This document shows, piece by piece, positions 26,441 to 35,649 of a stretch of DNA of 64,000 nt (position 1 is its first letter; every line of letters begins with the position of its first letter). Under the pieces are notes generated by a model. The model ran no database searches and was not told the DNA's origin. It worked only from the letters and a program-made list of their open reading frames with translations. This stretch comes from Lonepinella sp042485795 (GTDB taxonomy: Bacteria > Pseudomonadota > Gammaproteobacteria > Enterobacterales > Pasteurellaceae), in contig NZ_CP169368.1 in NCBI RefSeq assembly GCF_042485795.1, positions 2,046,001-2,110,000 on the forward strand, read 5' to 3'. The translations under genes were made by a program, and so were the position numbers.

Positions 26441-29023
26441 ATGCAAGAACAATATCGTCCAGATTTGATTGAAAGCGAAGTGCAAAAATATTGGGCTGAC
26501 CATAAAACATTTAAAGCAGTGAAAGATCCAAGCAAAGAAAAATATTACTGTCTTTCTATGTTCCCGTATCCATCAGGGCGTTTACACATGGGACACGTGC
26601 GTAATTATACCATTGGCGATGTGGTATCTCGTTATCAACGCATGAACGGTAAGAATGTATTGCAACCAATGGGGTGGGACGCATTCGGGTTGCCAGCGGA
26701 AGGGGCGGCGGTGAAAAATAAAACGGCTCCAGCCAAATGGACCTACGAAAATATTGAGTATATGAAAAATCAGCTCAAAAATTTGGGCTTTGGTTTTGAC
26801 TGGGATCGGGAAGTCACCACTTGCCGTCCTGAATATTACAAATGGGAACAATGGTTCTTTACTGAGTTGTATAAAAAAGGCTTAGTGTATAAAAAAACCT
26901 CTACCGTAAACTGGTGTCCGAATGATGAAACCGTGTTGGCGAATGAGCAAGTTCACGAGGGTTGTTGCTGGCGTTGTGATACCCCTGTGGAACAAAAAGA
27001 AATTCCGCAATGGTTTATTAAAATTACCGATTATGCCGAGCAGTTATTAGGCGGATTAGAAACGCTCCCACAATGGCCTGATATGGTGAAAACCATGCAA
27101 CGCAACTGGATTGGGCGTTCAGAGGGGGTGGAAATCACCTTTAAGATCGAAAATTCTGATGAAACAGTTTCTGTTTACACTACCCGCCCAGATACATTCT
27201 ACGGGGTGTCTTATATGGCTGTAGCGGCGGGGCATCCGTTGGCGGAACGTGCAGCACAAAATAATCCTGAATTGGCGGCGTTTATTCAAGAATGTAAAAA
27301 TGCCAAAGTAGCAGAAGCAGAACTTGCTACCATGGAGAAAAAAGGCATGGCAACGGGTTTAAATGCCATTCACCCGATTACGGGCAAACCAGTGCCAATT
27401 TGGGTAGCGAACTTTGTGTTAATGCACTACGGCACGGGGGCGGTAATGGCGGTGCCTGCTCACGATCAGCGTGACTTTGAATTTGCCACGAAATATGGTT
27501 TGCCAATTCAGCAAGTGATTGAGCCTGCTAACGGTGAAGAAATCGATTTAAGCAAAGTGGCGTTTACCGAACATGGCAAACTCGTTAATTCTGATGAATT
27601 TAATGGTTTAGAGTTTGATACAGCATTCAACGGCATTGCGGATAAATTAGAAAAATTGGGGGTAGGTAAACGTCAAGTAAACTATCGTTTGCGTGACTGG
27701 GGCGTTTCTCGTCAGCGTTATTGGGGGGCGCCAATTCCAATGTTGACGTTGGAAAATGGCGATGTGGTGCCAGCTCCATTACAAGATTTGCCGATTGTGT
27801 TGCCAGAAGATGTGGTGATGGACGGCGTGAAAAGTCCAATCAAAGCTGATCCAAACTGGGCAAAAACTAGCTTTAACGGGCAACCTGCATTAAAAGAAAC
27901 CGATACGTTTGACACCTTTATGGAATCCTCTTGGTATTATGCACGCTATACTAGTCCACAAAGCCACGGGGCGATGTTGGACTCAGACGAAGCCAATTAT
28001 TGGTTGCCAGTGGATCAATATATCGGTGGCATTGAACACGCTACCATGCACTTGCTGTATTTCCGTTTCTTCCATAAATTATTGCGTGATGCAGGTTTGG
28101 TCAGTTCTGATGAGCCAGCACAAAAATTGCTTTGTCAAGGAATGGTATTAGCAGACGCATTCTATTACACCAGCCCTAGCAATGAGCGAATTTGGGTCAG
28201 CCCGACTAAAGTTACCCTTGAACGTGATGAAAAAGGGCGTATTGTCAAAGCCATTGATGATGAGGGTCACGAGTTAGTGCATAGCGGTATGACCAAAATG
28301 TCGAAATCCAAAAATAACGGCATTGATCCGCAAGAAATGGTGGACAAATACGGGGCAGACACCGTTCGCCTATTTATGATGTTCGCCTCCCCTGCAGAAA
28401 TGACGCTAGAATGGCAAGAGTCAGGTGTAGAGGGAGCAAACCGTTTCTTACGCCGTTTGTGGAATTTGGTGTTTGAATATAACAAAAATCCAGCCAAAAC
28501 TGCGGTGGAAATTACCGCACTTTCTGGAACGCAAAAAGCCTTACGCCGTGATGTGCATAAAACCATTGCTAAAGTCAGCGATGATATTGGTCGCCGCCAA
28601 ACCTTTAACACGGCGATTGCGGCGGTCATGGAGTTGATGAATAAATTGACTAAAGCACCGTTAGACAGCGAGCAAGATCGTGCAGTAATGGCGGAAGCCT
28701 TAAATGCTGTAGTACGTATGCTTTACCCAATTACACCACATATTTGTTTCCAATTATGGCAAGATTTAGGCAATGAAAACGCTATTGATTTCGCCCCTTG
28801 GGTGGTAGCAGATGAAAATGCGATGATCGAAGATGAAAAATTAGTGGTGGTGCAAGTGAACGGCAAAGTGCGTGCCAAAATCACTGTGCCTGCGGATATG
28901 GCAGAAGATGACATCAAAGCGGTGGCATTAGCTGACGAAAACGTGCAAAAATTCTTGGACGGCTTAAACGTGGTGAAAACCATTTATGTACCAGGCAAAT
29001 TGTTTAGTTTTGTGGCGAAGTAA
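26441..29023 (+). CDS. leuS: Leucyl-tRNA synthetase
   Basis: Charges tRNA-Leu; 860 residues, same as E. coli. HIGH motif as HMGH at residues 49-52, KMSKS as TKMSKSKNNG near 618, editing domain in between and leucine-specific insert. First gene of leuS-lipoprotein-lptE-holA. Confidence 0.98.
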   Translation: MQEQYRPDLIESEVQKYWADHKTFKAVKDPSKEKYYCLSMFPYPSGRLHMGHVRNYTIGDVVSRYQRMNGKNVLQPMGWDAFGLPAEGAAVKNKTAPAKWTYENIEYMKNQLKNLGFGFDWDREVTTCRPEYYKWEQWFFTELYKKGLVYKKTSTVNWCPNDETVLANEQVHEGCCWRCDTPVEQKEIPQWFIKITDYAEQLLGGLETLPQWPDMVKTMQRNWIGRSEGVEITFKIENSDETVSVYTTRPDTFYGVSYMAVAAGHPLAERAAQNNPELAAFIQECKNAKVAEAELATMEKKGMATGLNAIHPITGKPVPIWVANFVLMHYGTGAVMAVPAHDQRDFEFATKYGLPIQQVIEPANGEEIDLSKVAFTEHGKLVNSDEFNGLEFDTAFNGIADKLEKLGVGKRQVNYRLRDWGVSRQRYWGAPIPMLTLENGDVVPAPLQDLPIVLPEDVVMDGVKSPIKADPNWAKTSFNGQPALKETDTFDTFMESSWYYARYTSPQSHGAMLDSDEANYWLPVDQYIGGIEHATMHLLYFRFFHKLLRDAGLVSSDEPAQKLLCQGMVLADAFYYTSPSNERIWVSPTKVTLERDEKGRIVKAIDDEGHELVHSGMTKMSKSKNNGIDPQEMVDKYGADTVRLFMMFASPAEMTLEWQESGVEGANRFLRRLWNLVFEYNKNPAKTAVEITALSGTQKALRRDVHKTIAKVSDDIGRRQTFNTAIAAVMELMNKLTKAPLDSEQDRAVMAEALNAVVRMLYPITPHICFQLWQDLGNENAIDFAPWVVADENAMIEDEKLVVVQVNGKVRAKITVPADMAEDDIKAVALADENVQKFLDGLNVVKTIYVPGKLFSFVAK

Positions 29024-29073
29024 GCTAGTAGGTGATTATACTATTGCCAATAAATAATAGATTGGGAGGCATT

Positions 29074-29778
29074 ATGAGTATCAAAAGATTATTTGCAATT
29101 ACTTTAATTTCCACCGCACTTTTAGGCTGTGCTACAGGAACTGAAGAACCTAATTGGCGACCATACAAAGATATTGATGGTGAAACTAAAGCGGTTTCTT
29201 TTGTAGAAGAAACAAGCGTATATGAAATGGATAAACCTTTGGAAAAACGTGATTTAACGGTATTTCAAGGTCATGCCACGAGAAAATCAGGTGATAAACT
29301 CACACAATTAGGTTATTTATCCGTACTGATTAATGGTAATGGCAATGGTATGGCAACGATTTTCAACATTAACGGAGATTCTCTAAATCCGCATAGAAAA
29401 GAAGATGTTGATAAACTTGCTAAGGCAAAATCTTTTGATTTCTATGAGTTCGGTAATTTTCGTTTAAGCCATGCCAAATTCTCAGCTAAAAATAACATTT
29501 GCAAGGATTTCAACGGTAAAAATGGGGTAAATTTATTGATGACTACCAACTATTACCCTGAAAATAGTTTTACGGATTTTTACACCGCATTAATTGAAGT
29601 TAATTTACAAAGTAAGCAAGCACCGCAAGAAATAGGCTATAATGCGAGCTTTACTGGTAATGATGCTAAAATGCAAGAGCAAATGAAACAAGATGAGCAA
29701 AAGCATGGTAAAGGCGTTGCGGTGGAAAATATCAGAGAAAAAGCCAGTATTTTATTTAATATTATTTGTAAAGGTTAA
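29074..29778 (+). CDS. Uncharacterised lipoprotein, inserted between leuS and lptE
   Basis: 234 residues from ATG 29074, chosen because GGGAGG lies 8 bases upstream and the signal peptide then starts MSIKRLF. Lipobox LLGC (Cys19). Residues 2 and 3 after Cys are Thr-Gly, not Asp, so outer-membrane sorting is expected. No known domain recognised. The last 35 residues (KQDEQKHGKGVAVENIREKA, ILFNIIC) closely resemble those of the exported protein at 34621, so the two are probably paralogues. An uptake signal overlaps the signal-peptide codons. Confidence 0.8.
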   Translation: MSIKRLFAITLISTALLGCATGTEEPNWRPYKDIDGETKAVSFVEETSVYEMDKPLEKRDLTVFQGHATRKSGDKLTQLGYLSVLINGNGNGMATIFNINGDSLNPHRKEDVDKLAKAKSFDFYEFGNFRLSHAKFSAKNNICKDFNGKNGVNLLMTTNYYPENSFTDFYTALIEVNLQSKQAPQEIGYNASFTGNDAKMQEQMKQDEQKHGKGVAVENIREKASILFNIICKG

Positions 29779-29782
29779 ACAG

Positions 29783-30283
29783 ATGTTAAAACAAATTAAA
29801 ACTGCATTTTTAATGCTTAGTATCACGCTACTAACTGCATGCGGATTTCACTTTCAAAATGGTGAATTGATTCCACAAGAATTGCATACTTTAAAATTCG
29901 AGAGTAGCGATCCTTACAGTGATATGTCAATGGCAATGCGTAAACAGTTAATTGCCAACAATATCACTTTAGTGGAACAAAAAGATGTACCAGTGTTACG
30001 CATTACCAAAGTCAGCACCGATGACGAAGTTGCGTCTGTGTTTAAACAAGGACGTGAGGCAGAAAAAATGTTGATGTTGCAAGTCGATGCGACTGTGCAG
30101 TTACCAAACAAAGAAGCCTACCCTATTTCAGCTAAAGTGAGCCGAACTTTCTTTGATAATTCACGAGCTGCCTTAGCAAAATCTTCTGAACGTGAAATGA
30201 TTTGGAGTGATATGCGAGAGCAAGTTGCTCGTAAATTGATCTCGAAAATGGTAGCTTTACAATTACAAGTGCAAACAAAATAA
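29783..30283 (+). CDS. lptE: LPS-assembly lipoprotein LptE
   Basis: Plug lipoprotein of the LptD/LptE lipopolysaccharide translocon in the outer membrane. 166 residues from ATG 29783; an upstream in-frame ATG at 29693 lies inside the previous gene and is not used. Lipobox LLTAC (Cys20) followed by GFHFQNGELIPQE, typical of LptE. Position between leuS and holA is conserved. Confidence 0.93.
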   Translation: MLKQIKTAFLMLSITLLTACGFHFQNGELIPQELHTLKFESSDPYSDMSMAMRKQLIANNITLVEQKDVPVLRITKVSTDDEVASVFKQGREAEKMLMLQVDATVQLPNKEAYPISAKVSRTFFDNSRAALAKSSEREMIWSDMREQVARKLISKMVALQLQVQTK

Positions 30284-30297
30284 TTGTCTAAATAAGT

Positions 30298-31335
30298 ATG
30301 AATCGCATCTTTCCCGAACAATTAAATACCTCGCTAAACAGCCGTTTAGCGAGTATTTATTATTTAGTGGGGCAGGATCCCCTTTTACTCAGTGAAAGCC
30401 AAGATTTAATTTTTCGCAAAGCAACGGAACAGGGTTTTGATGAAAAATTTGCAATTCAAATAGACACGAATACGGATTGGCAAGCATTATTTGAACGTTG
30501 TCAGTCAATGGGACTTTTTTTCAATCGACAAGTCATTAATCTGATTTTACCTGAGAATTTAACCGCCCCTTTACAAACTAAATTAACCGAGCTAATCAGT
30601 CTATTAAATGAAGATCTGTTATTTATCTTGCAAATTCCTAAATTTCCCAAAACCGCTGAAAAACAAAGTTGGGTGAAAAAATCACAAGAATTTGAACCGC
30701 ACTTAATACTTGTAAACTGTCAAACACCTAGTGTAGAACAGCTTCCTCGCTGGGTTTCACAGCGTATTAAACACATGCAATTTACTGCCGAGCAGAATGC
30801 CATTCAATTACTTTGCTATAGCCATGAAAATAACTTAATCGCGTTAAAGCAAACATTAGAACTATTAGCTTTACTGCATAGCGATCGTAAATTAACTTTT
30901 ACTCGCGTACAAAAAGTTGTAGAACAATCTTCTGTTTTCACCCCATTCCAATGGATTGATGCTCTACTTGAAGGAAAATTTTCTCGAGCTAGACGTATTC
31001 TGCAAGGATTACAAGGGGAAGATGTACAACCCATTATTTTATTACGCACCTTGCAACGTGAATTAATCATATTATTAGAACTTTCCAAACCACAACAACC
31101 AATTAGCTCTTTAAACCAACCTTTACCAACAGCACAACTGCGTGAAGGATTTGATCGCTTAAAAGTTTGGCAAAATCGTCGTGCTTTTTACACTACTGCT
31201 TTTCAACGTTTAACCTATGCTAAACTTTATTTGATCATTCAACAACTGGCTGATCTTGAACGTGCCTCAAAATTAGATTTTAGTGCAGATATTTGGCAAC
31301 AGCTTGATAACCTTTCTGCCAATATTTGCCGATAA
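30298..31335 (+). CDS. holA: DNA polymerase III subunit delta
   Basis: Clamp-loader subunit that opens the beta clamp. 345 residues. The N-terminus MNRIFPEQL...YYLVGQDPLLLSES and the helical C-terminal region match the family. It starts 14 bp after lptE, as in most gammaproteobacteria. Confidence 0.93.
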   Translation: MNRIFPEQLNTSLNSRLASIYYLVGQDPLLLSESQDLIFRKATEQGFDEKFAIQIDTNTDWQALFERCQSMGLFFNRQVINLILPENLTAPLQTKLTELISLLNEDLLFILQIPKFPKTAEKQSWVKKSQEFEPHLILVNCQTPSVEQLPRWVSQRIKHMQFTAEQNAIQLLCYSHENNLIALKQTLELLALLHSDRKLTFTRVQKVVEQSSVFTPFQWIDALLEGKFSRARRILQGLQGEDVQPIILLRTLQRELIILLELSKPQQPISSLNQPLPTAQLREGFDRLKVWQNRRAFYTTAFQRLTYAKLYLIIQQLADLERASKLDFSADIWQQLDNLSANICR

Positions 31336-31368
31336 ATACCTTATTTGGGTTCCCCTCATTTAGCTTTT

Positions 31369-31382
31369 TTGATTTAGATAAA
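31369..31382 (+). promoter_or_regulatory. Possible FNR box upstream of dcuB
   Basis: TTGATTTAGATAAA matches the FNR consensus TTGAT-N4-ATCAA at 9 of 10 specified bases. It is about 106 bp before the start of an anaerobic dicarboxylate transporter, a gene type often FNR-activated. Confidence 0.4.
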
Positions 31383-31487
31383 TCTTTTGTGTAATAAATA
31401 CAAAAAAATTAAGCTAATTATTGTATTTTTTCTATAAAAAGATATTATTCACACATCTCCTCATCACTCACTCTACGAAGGTATTTT

Positions 31488-32822
31488 ATGCTTTATTTAG
31501 AATTTTTATTTCTGTTATTAATGCTCTATACAGGTAGTCGCTACGGCGGTATCGGTTTAGGGGTCGTGTCTGGTATTGGTTTAGCCATTGAAGTCTTTGT
31601 TTTCCGTATGCCCGTAGGTAAAGCACCTATTGACGTAATGTTAATTATTTTGGCTGTCGTCACCTGTGCTTCGATACTTGAAGCGGCTGGTGGATTGAAA
31701 TTTATGCTTCAAATTGCCGAACGGGTATTACGTAGTAATCCTAAACGTGTCACCTTACTTGGACCTATCGTCACCTATTTGATGACGTTTATGTTAGGTA
31801 CAGGACATTCTGTTTACTCTATTATGCCAATTATCGGTGATGTGGCGTTAAAAAATAAAATCCGTCCTGAACGTCCAATGGCAGCCTCTTCGGTTGCATC
31901 GCAATTAGCCATTACTTCAAGTCCATTATCAGCCGCCGTGGTATTCTACCTCGGTCAAATCACAGGTTTACAAGGATTTGAACATATTACCTTGTTAGAC
32001 ATTATTTGTGTTACTGTGCCAGCAACCTTTGCAGGTACTATTGCATTGGCTTTATACAGTATGCGTCGGGGTAAAGAATTGGAAGATGATCCAGAATATC
32101 AACGCCGTTTGCAAGATCCTATCTGGCGTGAACGTATTCTAAACACAACAAGTACGACATTAAACGATGAGCTACCTATAGCAGCAAAACAATCTGTTTA
32201 TTTATTCTTGCTTGCGTTAATCGTTATTGTGGTCATTGCTATGTTCCCTGAAGTTCGCACCATTGGTGATGCTAAGAAAGCTATTTCAATGAACTTAATT
32301 ATTCAAATGATGATGCTATGTTTCGGTGGTCTGATTCTTTTACTTACCAAAACGAATCCACAAATTGTACCAAATGGCGTGGTATTTAAATCAGGTATGG
32401 TGGCTGCGATTGCGATTTTCGGGATTGCATGGATGAGTGATACTTACTTCCAATATGCGATGCCAGAATTTAAAGCAGGTATTACCGCAATGGTACAAAC
32501 CTATCCATGGACATTTGCCCTTGCACTGTTTGCGGTATCTGTGGTAATCAATAGCCAAGCAGCTACTGCGGTGATGATGTTGCCTGTGGGTATTGGTTTA
32601 GGTATTCCACCAGCATTATTAGTCGGCTTAATGCCAGCCACTTATGCTTACTTCTTTATTCCAAATTATCCGTCAGATATTGCCACTGTAAACTTTGATG
32701 TAACGGGGACAACTAAAATCGGCAAATACTACTTTAATCATAGCTTTATGATGCCAGGTTTAATCGGTGTAGTTGTAGCTTGTTTAGTTGGTGTGGCGGT
32801 AGCTGAAATCGTTATTCGTTAA
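31488..32822 (+). CDS. dcuB: Anaerobic C4-dicarboxylate transporter DcuB-type
   Basis: Fumarate/succinate antiporter of the inner membrane used in fumarate respiration. 444 residues (E. coli DcuB 446), about 12 hydrophobic segments. Conserved: KAPIDVMLIILAVV, GTGHSVYSIMPIIGDVALKNKIRPERPMA and FFIPNYPSDIATVNFD. DcuA is the close alternative. Confidence 0.88.
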   Translation: MLYLEFLFLLLMLYTGSRYGGIGLGVVSGIGLAIEVFVFRMPVGKAPIDVMLIILAVVTCASILEAAGGLKFMLQIAERVLRSNPKRVTLLGPIVTYLMTFMLGTGHSVYSIMPIIGDVALKNKIRPERPMAASSVASQLAITSSPLSAAVVFYLGQITGLQGFEHITLLDIICVTVPATFAGTIALALYSMRRGKELEDDPEYQRRLQDPIWRERILNTTSTTLNDELPIAAKQSVYLFLLALIVIVVIAMFPEVRTIGDAKKAISMNLIIQMMMLCFGGLILLLTKTNPQIVPNGVVFKSGMVAAIAIFGIAWMSDTYFQYAMPEFKAGITAMVQTYPWTFALALFAVSVVINSQAATAVMMLPVGIGLGIPPALLVGLMPATYAYFFIPNYPSDIATVNFDVTGTTKIGKYYFNHSFMMPGLIGVVVACLVGVAVAEIVIR

Positions 32823-32847
32823 TTCTCTACTCTACTATATAGAAAGA

Positions 32848-32880
32848 AAAAAGCTCTCATTGATATTGAGAGCTTTTTTA
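32848..32880. terminator. Bidirectional terminator between dcuB and folD
   Basis: AAAGCTCTCA and TTGAGAGCTTT form the stem, flanked by A and T runs, between convergent genes. Confidence 0.85.
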
Positions 32881-32893
32881 TCATGAAAGTAAT

Positions 32894-33739
32894 TTAATGA
32901 GATTCGTAGGCTGATAAGGTATTAAACATTAACATTGCCACCGTCATTGGACCTACCCCCCCTGGAACTGGTGTTAAAAATCCTGCTTTTTCCACCGCAC
33001 TTTGTGCAACATCACCTATTAATTTACCATCAGAACCACGATTAATCCCCACGTCAATCACAATAGCACCCTGTTTAATCCATTCTGCTGGGATAAATTC
33101 AGGTTTACCCACGGCAACCACTAAGATATCCGCCTGACGAACATGATGCTCCAAATCCTTAGTGAAACGATGGGTTACTGTCACGGTGCAACCAGCCAGC
33201 AATAATTCTAATGCCATAGGACGACCCACAATATTTGATGCTCCCACAACCACTGCATGCTGACCATATAAATCTACTCCTGTGGTTTCTAATAATTTCA
33301 TCACGCCATAAGGGGTACAGGCTCGCAAAGTTGGAATACGTTGACACAACCGCCCTACATTATACGGATGAAAGCCGTCCACATCTTTAGTTGGTGAAAT
33401 ACGTTCAATTACCTTACTACTATCAATTTGTTTAGGTAACGGCAACTGTACTAAAATCCCGTCCACTGTTTGATCTTGATTAAGTTCATCAATCAAATTT
33501 AATAATTCTGTTTCACTCGTTGTTTCGGGCAAATCATAGGACTTTGACTGAATACCAATTTCCGCACAGCTTTTACGCTTACTCCCAACATAAACCTGTG
33601 ATGCGGGATCGGCACCCACTAAAATCACTGCTAAACAAGGGGAACGTTTACCCTGAGCTACATACTCTGCAATCTTTTGTGCCACATCAGATTTAATTTT
33701 TTTTGCCAGCTCCGTACCAGAAATCAATTTTGCCGTCAT
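32894..33739 (-). CDS. folD: Bifunctional methylenetetrahydrofolate dehydrogenase/cyclohydrolase
   Basis: Interconverts methylene-, methenyl- and formyl-tetrahydrofolate. 281 residues. Catalytic Lys region YVGSKRKSC, DGILVQLPLP, DVDGFHPYNVGRL and the closing GVGPMTVAMLM are all present. Confidence 0.97.
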   Translation of the reverse strand: MTAKLISGTELAKKIKSDVAQKIAEYVAQGKRSPCLAVILVGADPASQVYVGSKRKSCAEIGIQSKSYDLPETTSETELLNLIDELNQDQTVDGILVQLPLPKQIDSSKVIERISPTKDVDGFHPYNVGRLCQRIPTLRACTPYGVMKLLETTGVDLYGQHAVVVGASNIVGRPMALELLLAGCTVTVTHRFTKDLEHHVRQADILVVAVGKPEFIPAEWIKQGAIVIDVGINRGSDGKLIGDVAQSAVEKAGFLTPVPGGVGPMTVAMLMFNTLSAYESH

Positions 33740-33905
33740 AGTCTTACCCGTATTAGAAATAGAAGAAAACGGTTGCTATTTTGTCAGAAAATCACAAAAA
33801 ATGCGAATAGAATTCTATTTTGGGATAAATTTAATCAATTAAACCGAAAAAGTAAAAAAATGATTGACGGAAATCTACAGCCACTTATAATACTTACCAC
33901 TTCAT

Positions 33906-33982
33906 CGGCGAGTAGCGCAGCTTGGTAGCGCAACTGGTTTGGGACCAGTGGGTCGTAGGTTCAAATCCTATCTCGCCGACCA
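33906..33982 (+). tRNA. tRNA-Pro (TGG)
   Basis: 77-nt cloverleaf with acceptor CGGCGAG/CTCGCCG, T-arm GGTTCAAATCC and encoded CCA. Anticodon stem CTGGT/ACCAG presents TGG in the loop. Confidence 0.97.
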
Positions 33983-34007
33983 CTTTATTTTTAATATCCT
34001 CTGCAAT

Positions 34008-34084
<77 letters not shown>

Positions 34085-34169
34085 TTTATTGAAAACATCA
34101 GACAAAATTTCCTTTATTTAGAAAAAAAAGATATAATCGTAGCAGATTTTCTATTAATAAGGAGTTTGT

Positions 34170-34574
34170 ATGTTACCAATACTAGGTATTCATCATGTTG
34201 CGATAATTGCTTCAGATTATGAAAAATCAAAAAATTTTTACGTTAATATACTTGGTGCAAAGATATTAACTGAGATTTATCGTGCTGAACGACAAAGTTA
34301 TAAATTAGATTTGACTTTTTCAGACGGTAATTACATAGAATTATTTTCTTTTCCATCTCCCCCTACACGTCCATCTACGTATGAACCTTGTGGTTTGCGT
34401 CATCTTGCTTTTAAAGTACAAAATATGGAAAGTGCGGTGAATTATTTGAAACAATTTCATATTGAATGTGAGCCGATTAGAATAGATGAATCAACGCAAA
34501 AACGTTTTACTTTTTTTCGTGATCCTGATAATCTCCCTTTAGAACTTTATGAAATAAATAATTCTATGGGATAA
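34170..34574 (+). CDS. gloA2: VOC family protein (glyoxalase-like, YaeR/GloA2)
   Basis: 134-residue single vicinal-oxygen-chelate domain. IHHVAIIASDYEKSKNFYVNILG at the N-terminus and KRFTFFRDPDNLPLELYE at the end match E. coli YaeR. Metal ligand candidates are His8 region, Glu in IELFSFP, His in LRHLAF and the final Glu. Substrate is unknown. Confidence 0.88.
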   Translation: MLPILGIHHVAIIASDYEKSKNFYVNILGAKILTEIYRAERQSYKLDLTFSDGNYIELFSFPSPPTRPSTYEPCGLRHLAFKVQNMESAVNYLKQFHIECEPIRIDESTQKRFTFFRDPDNLPLELYEINNSMG

Positions 34575-34620
34575 ACAAACACTTATGTTGATTCTAACCA
34601 ACAGAAGGAAATTATTACTA

Positions 34621-35199
34621 ATGAAGTACGCCATTGCTATATTGTTGAGTTTAACAAGTCTAAATACACTTGCTGAATCAGTTTCTATTCATTTTTCTGA
34701 AAATAATACTGATATTAAAAAATTAAACCAAACCCCTGAACAGAGCTATGTGAGTAAAGATAACTCACAAAAAATAGATTTAAAAGATTTACAAGATCTA
34801 AAAGATGTCAATGAACTAGCTCGAAGTACCGAACTTGAAGTATTTACTATCAACGAAGACAGAAAAATACATACTGTTTTCGAACACGGTGGTGGAATCT
34901 GTTACGGTTATCTTGATAATGGTGTAGAAATTACTGATTCAGCAACTTATTATGTCAAAGATAAATCACAAGAAGAATACTATTCCAATATTTCAGGTGG
35001 TGTAGTAGATTATCGAGGACACCTTGAAAAACTGCAATATGCTTCTGTGTTTAATATTAAAGATCCCAAAATATCTAAACATTTAAAAGAACAAGATGCT
35101 AAACATGGACAAGAAACTGCCCAGCAAAATATAAAGGATCGCTCTACTATATTGTCTAATGTAATTTGTAACACCCCTAAAAAAGGACGTAAAAAATGA
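34621..35199 (+). CDS. Exported protein, paralogue of the lipoprotein at 29074
   Basis: 192 residues from ATG 34621, chosen for the signal peptide MKYAIAILLSLTSLNTLAES and because AGAAGGAAATT lies upstream. The lipobox Cys of its relative is absent, so it should be a soluble periplasmic or surface protein. The C-terminal segment KEQDAKHGQETAQQNIKDRS and ILSNVIC matches the lipoprotein at 29074. Function unknown. Its stop overlaps the next gene's start by 4 bp. Confidence 0.8.
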   Translation: MKYAIAILLSLTSLNTLAESVSIHFSENNTDIKKLNQTPEQSYVSKDNSQKIDLKDLQDLKDVNELARSTELEVFTINEDRKIHTVFEHGGGICYGYLDNGVEITDSATYYVKDKSQEEYYSNISGGVVDYRGHLEKLQYASVFNIKDPKISKHLKEQDAKHGQETAQQNIKDRSTILSNVICNTPKKGRKK

Positions 35200-35483
35200 A
35201 CAAATTAGTCTTTATCTTAACCAGCATATTATTAACCGCTTGTACTTCTCATCCACAAGTAGGACAACCACAAGCCCCTTTAGATATGAAATCTGTGGAT
35301 ACTTACAATGCTAAGATCTATAGTGGCAATACCGTTCCTGATAATCAAAAAGTGAAACAGAATACACCAGTAAATATGCCAATGAATGCCAGTGATAACC
35401 AACCTAAAGTCAGTTCAAGAACAACCACGCCAGTGATCTTAATGCCGTCTATTGGTTATCATTATGGATATCATCACTGGTAA
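35196..35483 (+). CDS. Small lipoprotein with aromatic C-terminus
   Basis: 95 residues, lipobox LLTAC (Cys16), then a Gln/Pro/Asn-rich disordered middle and the C-terminus GYHYGYHHW. It overlaps the upstream exported-protein gene by ATGA, so the pair is translationally coupled and may act together. No family recognised. Confidence 0.8.
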   Translation: MNKLVFILTSILLTACTSHPQVGQPQAPLDMKSVDTYNAKIYSGNTVPDNQKVKQNTPVNMPMNASDNQPKVSSRTTTPVILMPSIGYHYGYHHW

Positions 35484-35592
35484 ACATGAAATAAGTAAAT
35501 ATCTACAAAAATTATTAGACTCGCCAACTCTCTCAAAGCAATTAAGTTTATTGTGCTTTAACTATCACTTTGAAGCTGCACTTTTATGGTTA

Positions 35593-35624
35593 CATTCTCC
35601 CCATTCTAAAGGATGGGGAGAATG
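35593..35624. terminator. Strong palindrome between convergent genes
   Basis: CATTCTCCCCAT pairs perfectly with ATGGGGAGAATG (12 bp, 8-nt loop). It lies between the small lipoprotein gene and the outer-membrane factor gene. There is no long T run, so termination may rely on structure or Rho. Confidence 0.55.
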
Positions 35625-35649
35625 TCAATAGATCAAGTTTCTAGTGGGA

